64,000 nt of DNA from Antedon mediterranea. Lineage: Eukaryota > Echinodermata > Crinoidea > Comatulida > Antedonidae. Every line of letters begins with the position of its first letter. Position 1 is the first letter of the stretch. Below are positions 47,340-59,385 of the stretch, in pieces. The translations under genes and the position numbers were made by a program. The stretch lies in the NCBI RefSeq assembly GCF_964355755.1, contig NC_092670.1, forward strand, positions 1,885,001 to 1,949,000, given 5' to 3'. A model generated the notes under the pieces. It was not told where the DNA came from, searched no databases, and worked only from the letters and a program-made list of their open reading frames with translations.

Positions 47340-47632
47340 TTAAATACATTGTGTTTATTCTAATCGGAAATATCAATCTATCTAATAAGGTACAATTACT
47401 ATTATTATTGTGTTTACTCAGATATGTAAAAAAATATTTTTTATAAAAATACTATATTTAGACAAGCAATGTTTAGAATAAAATGTGTATACTAAGTATT
47501 TTGGTATAGTTTTTATATTCTTAATTTTCAGTTTGTATTAACTTAAAGAAAACTAAACTATGGCCAACATTTACAAACTAAAGCATGCAAACCTGTGTTG
47601 TGTTTACACCCGAGTAATAAGGCAGCAAATGT

Positions 47633-47638
47633 TTTATT
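47633..47638 (-). terminator. Candidate poly(A) signal of the ACSM gene
   Basis: AATAAA on the minus strand 41 bases past the stop codon. Confidence 0.5.
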
Positions 47639-47678
47639 CACACTATCAGATAACAACTGTCAGATGAACTGTCCTCAA

Positions 47679-50600
47679 TTATTTGGCCCATTCATTGTTT
47701 CTCAGGTCGATTCGTCGGATTTTACCGCTTACTGTTTTTGGAAGACTTTTAACAAATTCTATCTGAAAGAAAAATAATAATCTTCATCAAATTAATTAAT
47801 ATGGTTAAAGATATGGTAAGAAAATAATGCAGGAAATTTGGTTTGGAGAAACATGATGCGCAAGACGGGAGAGATGGTGTAGCACTACAGCCTGGAATGA
47901 GTGACAGTAACCACTTGGAAGAGGGAGAACTCACTCACTACACAGTCATCACTGCCATTGTGCAGTTCTAAGCAAAGTCTGGTACTATCAACAAGGACCT
48001 GCTGAAGGCCAGAGTACAAATATCTTACCTTGCGTGGGTATTTGTAAGGTGCTGTTATGTTCTGTACATGCTTTTTTAATTCCTCTTTTAAGTTTTCTTC
48101 ATCTTTTACTTCATAGTTGCTAGCAAGAACCACATATGCTTTTACAACCTTTGATAACAATACATTCTTTAGTCAATCACAAGAATTAAAACAAAATATT
48201 CTGTATTTGTAAAGTAAAATAACTGTAGTGAGATAGGACTTGTTCAATATCTGGGTGATATTACCTCTCCTCTGATCTTATCTGGACTGCTAACTGCAGC
48301 TGACTCGGCAACCGCTGGATGTTCAATGAGGGCGCTCTCTACTTCAAATGGACCAATTCTATATCTAACGATAAAAATATTCAACATATTATAAACAAAT
48401 GCTTCATAGTATAATTATAATGCAATTTTTAAGTCACTTTTTAATAAACAGCTATATTTTTTTACTACAGTAAAAGATTAGTTCCAAGTTACCCTGCAGA
48501 TGTTATGACATCATCGCCTCTGGCAAGAAACCAGAAGAATCCCTCTTCATCTTTCATAGCTCTATCACCCGTCAGGTAGAAGTCACCTTTAAAAACTGCC
48601 GCTGTTCTCTCTGGGTCATTCTAGAAGATGTAAAATAAGAATAACATTTAAAAGAAGAGAATTCAGTAACCATTAGCTGTTGTTGCACCTTTGTTTAATC
48701 TTGGTTCCCACTAGCAGTGGAAGGACATAAACCAATATTCGAACAGTGGCTTGTCATTGGTCAACTCGCGTTGCCAGTACATCCTTGCGTTGCGTCGCTA
48801 GTGGGAGTCAAACTTTAAGACCATTAATACTTACAATGTATCCAGTAAACAAACCAACTGGTCGATTTGGTTTGACCCTTATTCCTATGTCACCTTCGTG
48901 ACCTGGTCCAAGTTCATTGCCCTCACCATCAACTATACAAAGGTCGTAACCTGGTGCTGGTTTTCCCATCGATCCAGGTTTTAAAGGCAGGCATCGAAAA
49001 GAGCCACATAGTAGTACCTGGAAACAATTGTCAGGTTTTATTCATTTGAATATATGTTAAGAATCTCTTAAACTCTGTCTACACTATCAAACTTTATGTG
49101 ACAAAAAATATGATGTGCCCATATATGAACATGATATGTCATATCACTACCATATTTAAGCATATAACTACCATATTTGGGCACATCACACTTTTAAAAT
49201 AACGTACTGTTTCACTTTGTCCATAACCTTCTCTTATTACATGTCCAACACGTTTTCGCCACTCTTCAATAACTTCTGGATTCTGAATAAATTTCAAAAT
49301 AAATATCTTTATTCTTAAGAATTCTGTTAATTTAGCCAAACATATTGGAGCTTGATGTGGAATTACACGTAGTGTACATACCAAGGGTTCACCAGCACTA
49401 AGTACATGGCGTAAGGAATCAAGATTATATGGCTGCAAGTCTTCTTGGATCAACATACGAAATATGGTAGGAGCCGCACAGAATGTACTCACTGGATACT
49501 TGTCTAAAATCTGCAAAAAAGAACAATTAGAGAAAAACATAACCACTTTAATGGTTTGGGCATATGAGAGAGTACTGTTAGTAAAATTCAAATTTCAAAA
49601 CACAAACATTCCCCTAAAAAAAGCTTAAATTTTGTTACCACCTTCATAGATGATGAAGTGGCATTTAAATAAACTTTAGACTGGGTGGAAATATAAACTG
49701 TGCGAACACTGCTCACCAAGAAACTGAATACATACCTTCAAAGTCTTGCATGGATCAAATTTTGGGGTGTGATGTACAAATATGCAAGAACCTTGTATCC
49801 AAGGAGCATAAAAACTACTCCAAGCAGACTTTGCCCACCCCGTGTCAGAGGTGTTCCAATGGATGTCAATTGAGGTCAAATCTAACCAGTACCTAAACAA
49901 AGAGAAAAAAGCTTTCAACATCAAAATACTAGTAGGTAATAGGGTATTCAGTTTTCCAGTTATGTTAATTGGGGTCATGTTTTCCAGATGATGTCAATTG
50001 GGGTCAAGTTTTCCAGTTAGTGTCAATCGGGGTTAAGTTTTCCAGTTGATGTCAATTGGAGTCAAGTTTTCCAGTTGATGTCAATTGGGGTCAAGTTTTC
50101 CAGTTTATGTCAATTGGGGTCAAGTTTTCCAGTTGATGTCAATTGGGGTCAAGTTTAACAAAATTCCGATAGTTCAGTACAGTTTTGGCAAGTTTTCTAT
50201 ATTTCACACACCTTCCAGTGATGACATGTGCTAGACCATACGACTGTGTCTGCTCAACCATTTTGGGTAATCCAGTTGTTCCACTAGTAAAGAAAATACA
50301 CGTCGGATCAGAGCTCTTGCAAGAAACACACTGTTAAAACAATAACATTTACTGTATATCATACGCAGTGGTCAAATAAGATAAATAAATAAAATAATAA
50401 AATAAATAATAAACACATATGACACATTTGAAAAAATATTACAAAAACCTTGTGGTCTTCAGATGCCTCCTCATTTAGACCTCTATAATCAAGCCAACCA
50501 ATTCTACAAAAGAAATAAATTCAGGTGTTCTGATAAAACAGTATTTCAAACAATATGTTGTTTGAGCAATATATAATGTAATTCCTGTATTCATCACTGG

Positions 50601-53415
50601 ATGTAGGGTAATGAGCTGTTAGGAGCTCATTTTACTAAACCTCAGCATTATGTGGTAAGGTGGCCAGTTCCTTTCCACGCCGCCTTATGCTCCCTAGAAT
50701 TTTTAACCAGGTACTTATTTACAGCTGAGAATTGAACCCGGGTATCTCTATATGACAGTCAAATGTCCTAACCGGCTACCCTACAGAGATCAAAAGGGTA
50801 AAACAGCTTCCACAAAATAAAGGTACCTTGTTTGTCCAACTTGAGATACTAACAGTTTACTACGAAGCTCTGGACATTCATCAGCTACCTATAATAAACA
50901 ATAATCAGAATATAGCTGAAGATTTATAAAAGTTTGCTAAATACGAATAAATGAGGACATCATGTTAAATAAAAGTTTATGATTGTACCTGGTCAACAAA
51001 TGGTGCAACGCTTTCATCTGTAATGATACAAGTAGCCTTGGCATCTTGTAATCTTTGCTTGATATCTTTGGCACGTAGTAAGGTGGTTCCAGGACACAAT
51101 ACAGTACCTACAATATATAAGGGCAACATGTAGGCCTACACGATATTAGAAAGGGGAATGTGCTTGAGTATGGGGATATAAAGTAAGGAGAAATAGGCTT
51201 AAGTATGGGGATATAAATTCAAAATCAAACCTCTAATGACTGACCTTATTTTCTTATATTAATAATATTCTTGTTGACTTTTTGCATTGCAATCATTTCA
51301 GTAATAACAATTATTGGATTTTAATTTGTCACTTTGATGAATTACAGGTTATCGATCGGTACAAAAAATCATGTGACCTGAAGCATATACGGTTATAGTG
51401 CTGAATTGGGTCTGCTATATGTCAAATAGAATACTGTTTGCAGTATACATTGTATGCCGTGTAGTATATGTGAAATTACAGGACCCACTTATATTCTACA
51501 GTATTACGAATATTTACTACAATATTAATTTCAGATAAAATATTCAGTTATTATTAAAAGGCTGATGATCATCAATTAAATTCATATGGAACTGACCAGC
51601 TGGAAGAGATTGATGAATAATAATAAATTATAATGAATTAATTATTTTTCAGACAATTCAGGTCTAGTTCCACCTTCTTATGATTCACTCACGTAGGTTG
51701 TTTATTTCAAGTTGTCATTTTGGCAACCTAATATTGACGGTTTGACAACAAAAACAACATAGATGAGTGGGAGACCAAGAAACGGAAGAAGGCCGTGGGA
51801 GACCAAGAAACGGAAGAAGGCCGGACATGACCTGAAATAATTAAATAATTTATTATTATAACAATATATTATTCATAGACTTGACAATCTCTTACAGCTG
51901 GTCAGTTCCATATGAATTTAATTGTGATACGACTTTTATATTAAACAAATAAGGTAAACAAAGCAGTGGTTAACTTATAGTAGCAATGATATCATTAATC
52001 AATCAGAAAAATATGACACACAAACAATTAGACCTGTTGTTCCAATGTTCAAATATTGAGGAAGGATTTCAATATTTGATGATTTGTTGATCATATTTGA
52101 CCAAAGTTTAGTTATGTCTCCGGCCTATTCTATAGTGCCCACCAGATAGACTTGTTTATCAGTGATTCTATGAATGGATGACTAATTGTGGAACAGGAAC
52201 ACTAGTACAGTTAGAGGAAAAATGGTCATGTTTACAAAAGTTGTCAAAACAATATAGATTATCTGATAAAAATCCTAGAAATTAGGAAACCTTTTGCCAT
52301 TTTCCCCAGACTGAGTAGGCCTACCGATTTGATTTCATTTGGAAAATTACCTCACAATGATTAGATTATAAATTATTTTTAATATGGATACTTTGCATGT
52401 TTTTTTCCCACCTCATGTGGTGCATGATGCATAAATAAACTATTTAAAAAATAATAGTCTACCTGTACGTAAACATGCAACATTGACAAGCCACCACTCT
52501 GGAACTCTGGGAAGAATCAACATCACCACCTCTCCCTTGTTAACTCGACAAACTTGCTCCAAGATATTTGCAAATCTAAAAACATAAAATGTGATCATTG
52601 TGCAACACACCAGCAATAATAGTTTTGCCTTTAGAAAATAAAGTATAGAACAAAATGTGCAAAACCTGCATTTAAAGAAAAATAGGTGCTTATTAGAAAA
52701 AAAAGAATTCTATAAGACCACGAAATAAAATTTAAAAACAGGTGATTACATTTTCATAACATCAATAAATGTTACTTTTAATACAATTTTTTTCATATTA
52801 TGTAATATTTATTGTTAAATTCTCATATTTGTTACCTTTTTGCTTTTGATTGGATATCTTGAAATGTCCATTTTAACTCTTTTCCTTCATCATTGATCCA
52901 CCAAAGTGCTGGGTTTCTAGTTTTTCTTTCTCCATTCTAAAAATTAACATTTTAAAACAAAATTTATGAAAAAAATATGCACAAATATCAGTCAACTTCT
53001 TTATTTTATCGTTCAATCATAGTTCATTATTTATTTGGTATTTATATTTTATACAGTTAGGTATTACCTTTTCTTTTTGTGCCCATTCATCAAGGACTTC
53101 AACAAAATTAAAATATTCTGGAATCTCTAACTCAAAATGTTTACGACCAAGTTCATAATCATTAAAACCTGTTGCCGACACTGCTGTAAGAAATGACCTG
53201 ATTGGTTGATGGCTTTTTAATGATTTTCTTAACGCAGAATGCTGCCCAATCGAAAATCTTGTTGCTAAGATTTTGCTGCATTCTTTTAAAGAACGTTTAA
53301 AAATGAATTCCAAATTGTTTATATAAAATTGTCCATAATGCCGTTGAACTTTCCCATGATGCAGTTGAACTTTCCCATGATGCAGTTGTAGGAGCCTTTT
53401 TCCAACTTTCAACAT
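47679..53415 (-). CDS. Acyl-CoA synthetase, medium-chain (ACSM) family, mitochondrial
   Basis: Converts medium-chain or aromatic carboxylates to acyl-CoA with ATP, giving AMP and PPi, in the mitochondrial matrix. Exons on the minus strand: 53068-53415, 52836-52936, 52463-52575, 50989-51107, 50827-50888, 50449-50503, 50212-50330, 49736-49892, 49382-49510, 49208-49282, 48835-49017, 48493-48620, 48265-48364, 48029-48148 and 47679-47762. Phases agree and the total is 630 residues, somewhat long for ACSM because of the N-terminus. Adenylate-forming motifs: [10 protein letters not shown] at 281-290, YGQSET at ~421-426, TGD at ~504-506, [10 protein letters not shown], and the catalytic Lys in [10 protein letters not shown] (~617). 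The basic, acid-poor N-terminus fits a mitochondrial targeting peptide and includes a repeated heptad-like unit (LHHGKVQ twice). The paralogue is not assigned. Confidence 0.95.
49070..49200. mobile_element. MITE, 'gtctacactatcaaac' family, beside ACSM exon 10
   Basis: ctctgtctacactatcaaac at the left, gatgtgcccatatatg inside, and tgggcacatcacac at the right. It ends only a few bases from the splice donor of ACSM exon 49208-49282. Confidence 0.75.
49955..50156. repeat. 29-bp minisatellite related to ACSM exon 8 sequence
   Basis: Seven or so copies of a 29-bp unit gatgtcaattggggtcaa plus gttttccagtt. The neighbouring exon (49736-49892) contains gatgtcaattgaggtcaa at about 49862, almost the same word. 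Confidence 0.88.
50605..50790 (-). mobile_element. tRNA-derived SINE
   Basis: Reading on the minus strand: gggtagccggttaggaca (box A region), a short spacer, then cccgggttcaattctc (B box), followed by an unrelated body (accaggttaaaaattc reversed region, ggcggcgtggaaagg). This is the layout of a tRNA-derived SINE. In the ACSM intron between exons 50827-50888 and 50449-50503. Confidence 0.65.
51569..51930. mobile_element. Foldback element in ACSM intron 3
   Basis: ttcatatggaactgaccagc at 51583 is inverted as gctggtcagttccatatgaa at about 51897. The interior has a duplicated gggagaccaagaaacgg and an inverted caggtc/gacctg pair. No ORF. Confidence 0.75.
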
Positions 53416-54942
53416 TTTTCATACATACCGGTTTTACTATTGATCTACCAATATAAATAGAATATAACATCATTTTATAGTAGTTTATTTCAAGTCAATC
53501 ACAGCAATGATAAACAATGATTTAGGTTATGCCAATCATAGATTTTGGCATACAATGTATTATCTACAAATATTAATACAGTATGATGTTAATGTTTTTA
53601 TGTTCAAGTTTAACGTAAACATTTATTTTCTTTCATAAACAATTACAATAATATAAATTAATAAGGTACTTAAACAGATAGTATTGAATTTGAAATATAT
53701 ATAAAAAAAAACATATCATTTTACTCTTTTATTTTATTAAAATGTTGTCAAATTTATATAGTGCTTTTGCAATTATCAGATTGTTCCTAAAGCGCCTAAA
53801 ATGAAACTAAAGATCAGATGAGAGAAAAAAAGATTGAAATGTGTAAAATATAATTTTAAAAAACAAAAAATAACAACACAAAATCAGAGCTAAGAGCAGC
53901 CTGTTAGTGTTAGTGCTAGGCAGGGGATTACTGTAGAAACAATGACTGCGAGGATACGTGTAAGATGTTAGGTGTGGTACAGAATAAATACTCTAAAATC
54001 GCAGTAAAGATTATTGCAGCTCCTCGCAGCTACAGTATTAACACTTCATGATCATGTGTTCAACGATTACCTATTCTCAGCATTGTTTCAACCAACCAGC
54101 ACAAAGATATTATTTACATTTTTCAATTGTTTGCTCAGCATGAATATATTATATATTGTATTATAAATGATAATTTCAACCTGTAACTTATAACAAAATA
54201 TCTTGAATCATTCATTTGAAATATTTAATTATTTGTAACAAAAACTACAAAATAATTGAAATATATCTAAAAATTATAAATTTTGTAATTTTCCAATCTT
54301 AAGACAGTACATGATGCGTTTGGTAAATAGTTGGTTACATGGCTAAAACAAAATTGGACTAACATTGAATAAGGATTATGTGAGCACCCCTAAATACAAA
54401 TGGACTAATCTTGTGAATAATGAATATTGATTTTTTTTTTTTTAGTAAAGCTGTCTGTGTAAAACCAATACAGTACTTGTCACTACAGTACTACTTGTCA
54501 CTTACTGAAAAATAATTAATAAAGACACTGAAATAATCAACAAAATAAACATTCAAAATGTCGAGTGGCGGAGGATTTAGTTCGTTAAGGTAAGATGTTT
54601 TTACATATGCTTCCAAATAAAGTACGGTACTAACTACTATGATCATTTGAACCAGAAGTAAGCAATTTAATATAATGCAACTACTGTGCAAGTGCTTAGT
54701 AACAGGTTATAGCAACAGCACTGTGAGCGAGTTCCCCAGTTTTACGGGGCAGTATCATGTGACTGGTATATCTGTTTATTTATCGCACACAATTTTTTAG
54801 TTGCGTTCAAATTCTAATCTTATAGCATACTTATTTAAACAAATAGATTTAGTGGTGAAAAAATAGGAATAAAAAGGCCTGTTTCCAGCAAGAGCAGCAC
54901 TTTAATTTGACTTTTTTCCATTATTTCTGAAAAAAAATTATA

Positions 54943-55024
54943 AACGAATGTTCACGTTATACTACAGTATTATAGGGTTGCTTACTTACTGTGGAATACT
55001 GTAGTATAGCGTGAACATTCGTTA
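54943..55024. repeat. Hairpin with overlapping direct repeat
   Basis: Arms aacgaatgttcacgttatac and its complement gtatagcgtgaacattcgtt form a stem. A ~28-bp direct repeat (ttatagggttgcttactta) begins in the loop and is repeated right after the stem. Confidence 0.8.
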
Positions 55025-55419
55025 TTATAGGGTTGCTTACTTACTGTGGAACTTGGTTGGTAGAAGATCGCAAAGCTGTACGTTCTGCAGTGTCCGGAAA
55101 TGCATTATCTATGTTATGCGCCATTTGAACAATTTGCAATTTCAAATCGTTTTATTTCACAATTATAACAATTAGACTTTTAAAATTTATTGAATAATTA
55201 ATTATAATTTCTTGCATTATTTAACAATGTAAGCCTAATAAGTATGGTTATCAAGCTTTGGTTTTTATTTCAAACATCTATTTAGTGTTGTACCCAAATC
55301 CGGCCCCCCAAACCGCAACCCACTTTCTTATTCCTCTTTCTTGTTCATATGTTGTTCCCGCCGCATGACTGAAGACAGTTCTACTCATTTCTACCTTTAG
55401 GTAGGTGTATCACAATTCT

Positions 55420-55585
55420 CTGCCACCTGGATCATCCACCCTGTCACCTGGATCATCCACCCTGCCACCTGGATCATCCACCCTGTCACCTGGATCATCC
55501 ACCCTGTCACCTGCCTGGATCATCCACCCTGTCACCTGCCTGGATCATTCACCCTGACACACCTGCCTGGATCATCCAGGCCAGT
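55420..55585. repeat. 22-bp minisatellite
   Basis: About seven copies of cacctggatcatccaccc plus 'tgtc' or 'tgcc', some with an extra 'ctgc'. Confidence 0.92.
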
Positions 55586-56707
55586 AGTGGTGGTGGATGG
55601 ATGATAGGCCCCTCCTGCACTATCTACAGTATTAGGCTATCAAGTAGGCTAGGGAGTTGGTGCTTCTCTGCAGGATGGTTACTTGGTATTAACCGGCTGA
55701 ATGACGGCTATTTTAACTACGGAGTATCAAGCAAAATCAATATTGTCACTATAAAAACAATACATTTATCTTATTTAATTACTTACCACCAAAAAGTTTA
55801 AACTTGTTTGATGAAAACTCCCCCGTTACCGACCGTCGTAGCTCAGTCTTACCTCTCCATGTGAGAGACCCTGGAGAATAGGGAATCAACCATTTCCATA
55901 AAAACACATTATAAGTAAGTGTAGAGAAAATGTTATTTGTAAATACAAATCAACCCTTATCTGTATGGCAACTTCGTAAAGTACAAACTAATTAACATTA
56001 ATATAACAATAACCAAGATACAACTAGATTAAAATTTATGTAAATAAGAAAATATTATCAAGCATGAAAGACGAAACCCTTATTACAAAATGGAACGACC
56101 TTACAAGAAATAAACACGAGCTTGACCTTTGAACTTCCGAAAGACGTTCTCTTATAATTTGACAAGATTTGCGAAGTAAGTTGGCATGGGCGGTCTATTT
56201 TTATTGTTTATTAAATCAACAATATGTTCGTTAACAATGTGTAAAGTATTATCAAGAAAAGAGTATGATTGAAGAAAAATGTTGTGCAATCTACAGTATG
56301 CCGTTTTAGCGTGAATTTAGCTGTAAAACGTTAAATAAATAGACTAACCTTTAAGTACTCTAACCAGAGTGTGGTCCACAGTTCACACGACCAGCAGTGT
56401 AGGCTGGTGTAGACTCAACTAGGCCCTAGCTAGGCTGCCCTGCCTGGTTGATAGCCCAACTTTCCTGACAAACGGAAAGCTAATATTTTGGTCAGTACTG
56501 TGTCAATTATCAGGAGAGGTTTACAACCTTGTTAATATGGCTACTTACAATCGAACAATTAATTGTAATTTTAATATTTGAGTTTTCTGCAACTATCTAT
56601 CAGATATGATAATACTTATCTAACTTTATTATTAACTGTATCATATTTTCATATTTAATACGATCAGTAGGCCTACTGATATACACAAAAAAAAGAAGTA
56701 CAATATT

Positions 56708-59053
56708 ATGGCTTCAGAAAAATGTAATGAGGAAGAAATAGACTTTGAGTCTGACAAAAATTTTGTCTTTATAAAAATCGAAGAAAAAGACAATGATGAA
56801 GAAAATATCCGTAGGCAGGTGTGTTTGGAATCTGTTGACATATTGAAGAATCCACACGATCATGATCTATATAGTCTTAACACCACTGCCATGCAAGAGG
56901 ATGTAGAGCAGACATCACAAAAACATGTCTTGAGCAGTGGCGATGTGTTGGAGACGGAACAAAATTCACAGGTTTTGAGTAGTGATGATATGCAAGTCAA
57001 AGAAGAACACAAGTCACTGCCACCGGTCTTGAGCAGTAAGGGCATGGAAGAGCAGGAGGAACAGGGAACTCTGAAACAATTTTTGAGCAGTACTAGTAAT
57101 GTCAAAAGAGTTAGAAGATTCCAAATGAAATGGAAGCTGAAGTATCCCTGGATCGATTACATTGGGGATTATGACCTTATAAATGGCGTTATGATTTGCA
57201 CAATTTGTCGAGAGTACAGAAAGCATGCCGATCAAAACTCCAATTTTTTAAATGGAACAAGCACTTTTAGACTTGGTGCAATTGATGCTCATAACATTAG
57301 TAAAGGTCATAAGAAATGTATTGCAATGAAGCTGATGGAAACTGTCGACCAAGGTACAGCGATTGAGAATCTTTTAAAAATGAATCAAGAACGATCGGCA
57401 AGAATAAGATTACAAAGAAATGAAAGAAGAAAAAATCGCAGAAAGAAAATTGCGGGATTGATAGATGGGCTTGTGAATGGATCAATGGTGTCATGTGACA
57501 AACCAGCAGTAAGCAATGTAACTATACAATGTGATAAAAAATCTAATAATATAAGTGACAATAATTTGAAAAGAGAATCGCCTCCAATGGAAATACAAAA
57601 GCAAACACTACCAACATCGCTTCCAGACACAAGTCATAGTTTCACACCACCGAAAAAGCCCCGATTGGTTGATTATGAAAGAAACAGAATTCGTCGTTTT
57701 CAGTCGACGTGGCAGCTAGAGTTCCCATGGCTTGATTATTTAGGAGATCCTGATCGCCATAACGGCGTCATGTACTGCAAGATTTGTAGACTTTTTCCAG
57801 AGATTGCAGATCAATCTTCTAAATTTTTTTCCGGTACAAGTAGCTTTCGTAGAGGGGGAATTGAATCGCATAACATCAGTGTCGCACACCGTGCATGTCT
57901 TTGTAGAAAGAATGCTCATGAATCTATGAATACAGATCCAACAGAAGAATATGTTGATAATCAATCCAGAAGATTTGTCAGAAAGACAACAGAGAATGCT
58001 ACAAATGAAATCATAAACGATTTACCAAGTATATCAAACCAACCAACTTATACTGAAGTAATTGGTTTACATGAAAACTCTTTTATTCCAGAAGATGGTT
58101 TCGACCAGGTTTTATTCCAGAATGATTGGACCTCACTGTTTCCTTGGGTGGCATATACAGGTTCTAGGTCAACTAGTGACGTGTACTGTAGAATATGTAG
58201 ATTGCATCCTCATGATGCTGACATCAATTCTAAATTATTTAAAGGTACAAAGATAGTACAAAAGCGTTTACTCCAACTGCATTCGGAAAGTGCATCGCAT
58301 ATTCTTTGTGTAGCAAAACAGTTTTTCGATGAATCTTTAGGAGATTATAATTTTCACTCACCATTACCAATAAATCATTCTTCATCAAACAGTTGTACTC
58401 CTTTGAAGTTGTCATCAAGCAATCACTCATCAGAAATTTTATCTCGCAATCAGACTTCTCTTAATTTTCTATCATACAGTCCCACTACTTCACATTCATT
58501 ATTGCAGTGTCAGACATATTCAGAACCAGCATTACATATTCCACAAGCTCCAAATCAAATATCAGCGGACTTTCCACTTCCTCAAACTGAAATAAACTGT
58601 AAACCATACACACCCATGTGTCGAAGATATAATGAGAAACGTAAACTTCTTGAGTCTAGCAGCCACCAGAGTAATCTTTCCCATCAAAGGTCACATGCAG
58701 CTGCTTTGGAGACCACGTCATGGCAGCCGCAAGAAGAAACTAAGACAGAAGAGTTCTGTAATGTTTCTACATGGAAGAGTGAATTTGTTTGGTTAGACTT
58801 TGACTGTGGTTCTGGTGTCATGACCTGTAAACTCTGTCAATGCTATCCAATGGATGCGTCAACATCGGAATTCTTGAAAGGTTCTAAACATTTTAGTAGA
58901 GACCACTTAGTTCAACATGCCAAAAGTAACGGACACAGAGCTGCTGTTTGTCGTAACTTTCTTGCAATTCTTGCTAAGCAGAACACAAATCCTGAAATGG
59001 AAAATGATAAAGTAACGTATAATGATTTGCCAGAAGAACAAGGTCATAGGTAA
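56708..59053 (+). CDS. Protein with four tandem TTF/BED-like zinc fingers (possibly the 5' exon of a fusion with the M20 gene)
   Basis: A single open exon of 781 codons. The first ~130 residues are acidic with four spaced LSS-containing repeats. Four related modules follow, with the first Trp at residues 142, 335, 474 and 689. Each reads W-x(5-6)-PW/VW-x-D/A-Y/F, then C-x2-C, then F-x2-G-T/S, then H-x-S/I-x-(2-3)-H. This resembles the zinc-binding N-terminal module of hAT-derived proteins such as ZNF862 or KIAA1586. No transposase catalytic or dimerisation domain is present. A basic PPKKPRL stretch between modules 1 and 2 could be a nuclear signal. The stop TAA (59051-59053) begins one base inside a consensus donor AG|GTAAAT at 59049/59050, so the reading frame may not end here. 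DNA or protein binding is inference. An AATAAA near 59273 would allow an independent transcript. Confidence 0.85.
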   Translation: MASEKCNEEEIDFESDKNFVFIKIEEKDNDEENIRRQVCLESVDILKNPHDHDLYSLNTTAMQEDVEQTSQKHVLSSGDVLETEQNSQVLSSDDMQVKEEHKSLPPVLSSKGMEEQEEQGTLKQFLSSTSNVKRVRRFQMKWKLKYPWIDYIGDYDLINGVMICTICREYRKHADQNSNFLNGTSTFRLGAIDAHNISKGHKKCIAMKLMETVDQGTAIENLLKMNQERSARIRLQRNERRKNRRKKIAGLIDGLVNGSMVSCDKPAVSNVTIQCDKKSNNISDNNLKRESPPMEIQKQTLPTSLPDTSHSFTPPKKPRLVDYERNRIRRFQSTWQLEFPWLDYLGDPDRHNGVMYCKICRLFPEIADQSSKFFSGTSSFRRGGIESHNISVAHRACLCRKNAHESMNTDPTEEYVDNQSRRFVRKTTENATNEIINDLPSISNQPTYTEVIGLHENSFIPEDGFDQVLFQNDWTSLFPWVAYTGSRSTSDVYCRICRLHPHDADINSKLFKGTKIVQKRLLQLHSESASHILCVAKQFFDESLGDYNFHSPLPINHSSSNSCTPLKLSSSNHSSEILSRNQTSLNFLSYSPTTSHSLLQCQTYSEPALHIPQAPNQISADFPLPQTEINCKPYTPMCRRYNEKRKLLESSSHQSNLSHQRSHAAALETTSWQPQEETKTEEFCNVSTWKSEFVWLDFDCGSGVMTCKLCQCYPMDASTSEFLKGSKHFSRDHLVQHAKSNGHRAAVCRNFLAILAKQNTNPEMENDKVTYNDLPEEQGHR

Positions 59054-59385
59054 ATGCCTACAATCTATTAGAAGTAGAAAACACCAATTTGGTTTCCTTT
59101 TAAAATATTATTAACATTGTTAAAAATATATCACTTGGGATTTTCTGAAGTACCTAGTTTAAATGTTTTAATTGATCTATAAATTGGGAAACCACTACAA
59201 TATGGGCTTTTAAGGCACTTTGAAACATACCTGGCCTTCTGAAGCATATCTCTGTGTAGAATGTTATTGTTAAATAAAAAAAATATTAATAATCATTTAC
59301 AGTATGCATACGGTAATTTCTTTGAAAAGCAACATTAGATTTAACATTGTCGTTAATGTTTTCACATTTTTTCTCCAACAGGCAA

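Larger units (their letters stand above)
53416..56707. other. Intergenic region between divergent ACSM and zinc-finger genes
   Basis: 3.3 kb without a supported gene. It should contain both promoters. Visible contents are a retroposon-like tail (53755-53800), a hairpin at 54943-55024 and a 22-bp minisatellite at 55420-55585. Otherwise AT-rich sequence. Confidence 0.5.

Noticed and set aside
55837-55895. tRNA gene candidate (cgtagctcagtcttacc)
   Set aside because: A box A-like word is present but no proper B box and no cloverleaf can be drawn; at most a worn SINE head.
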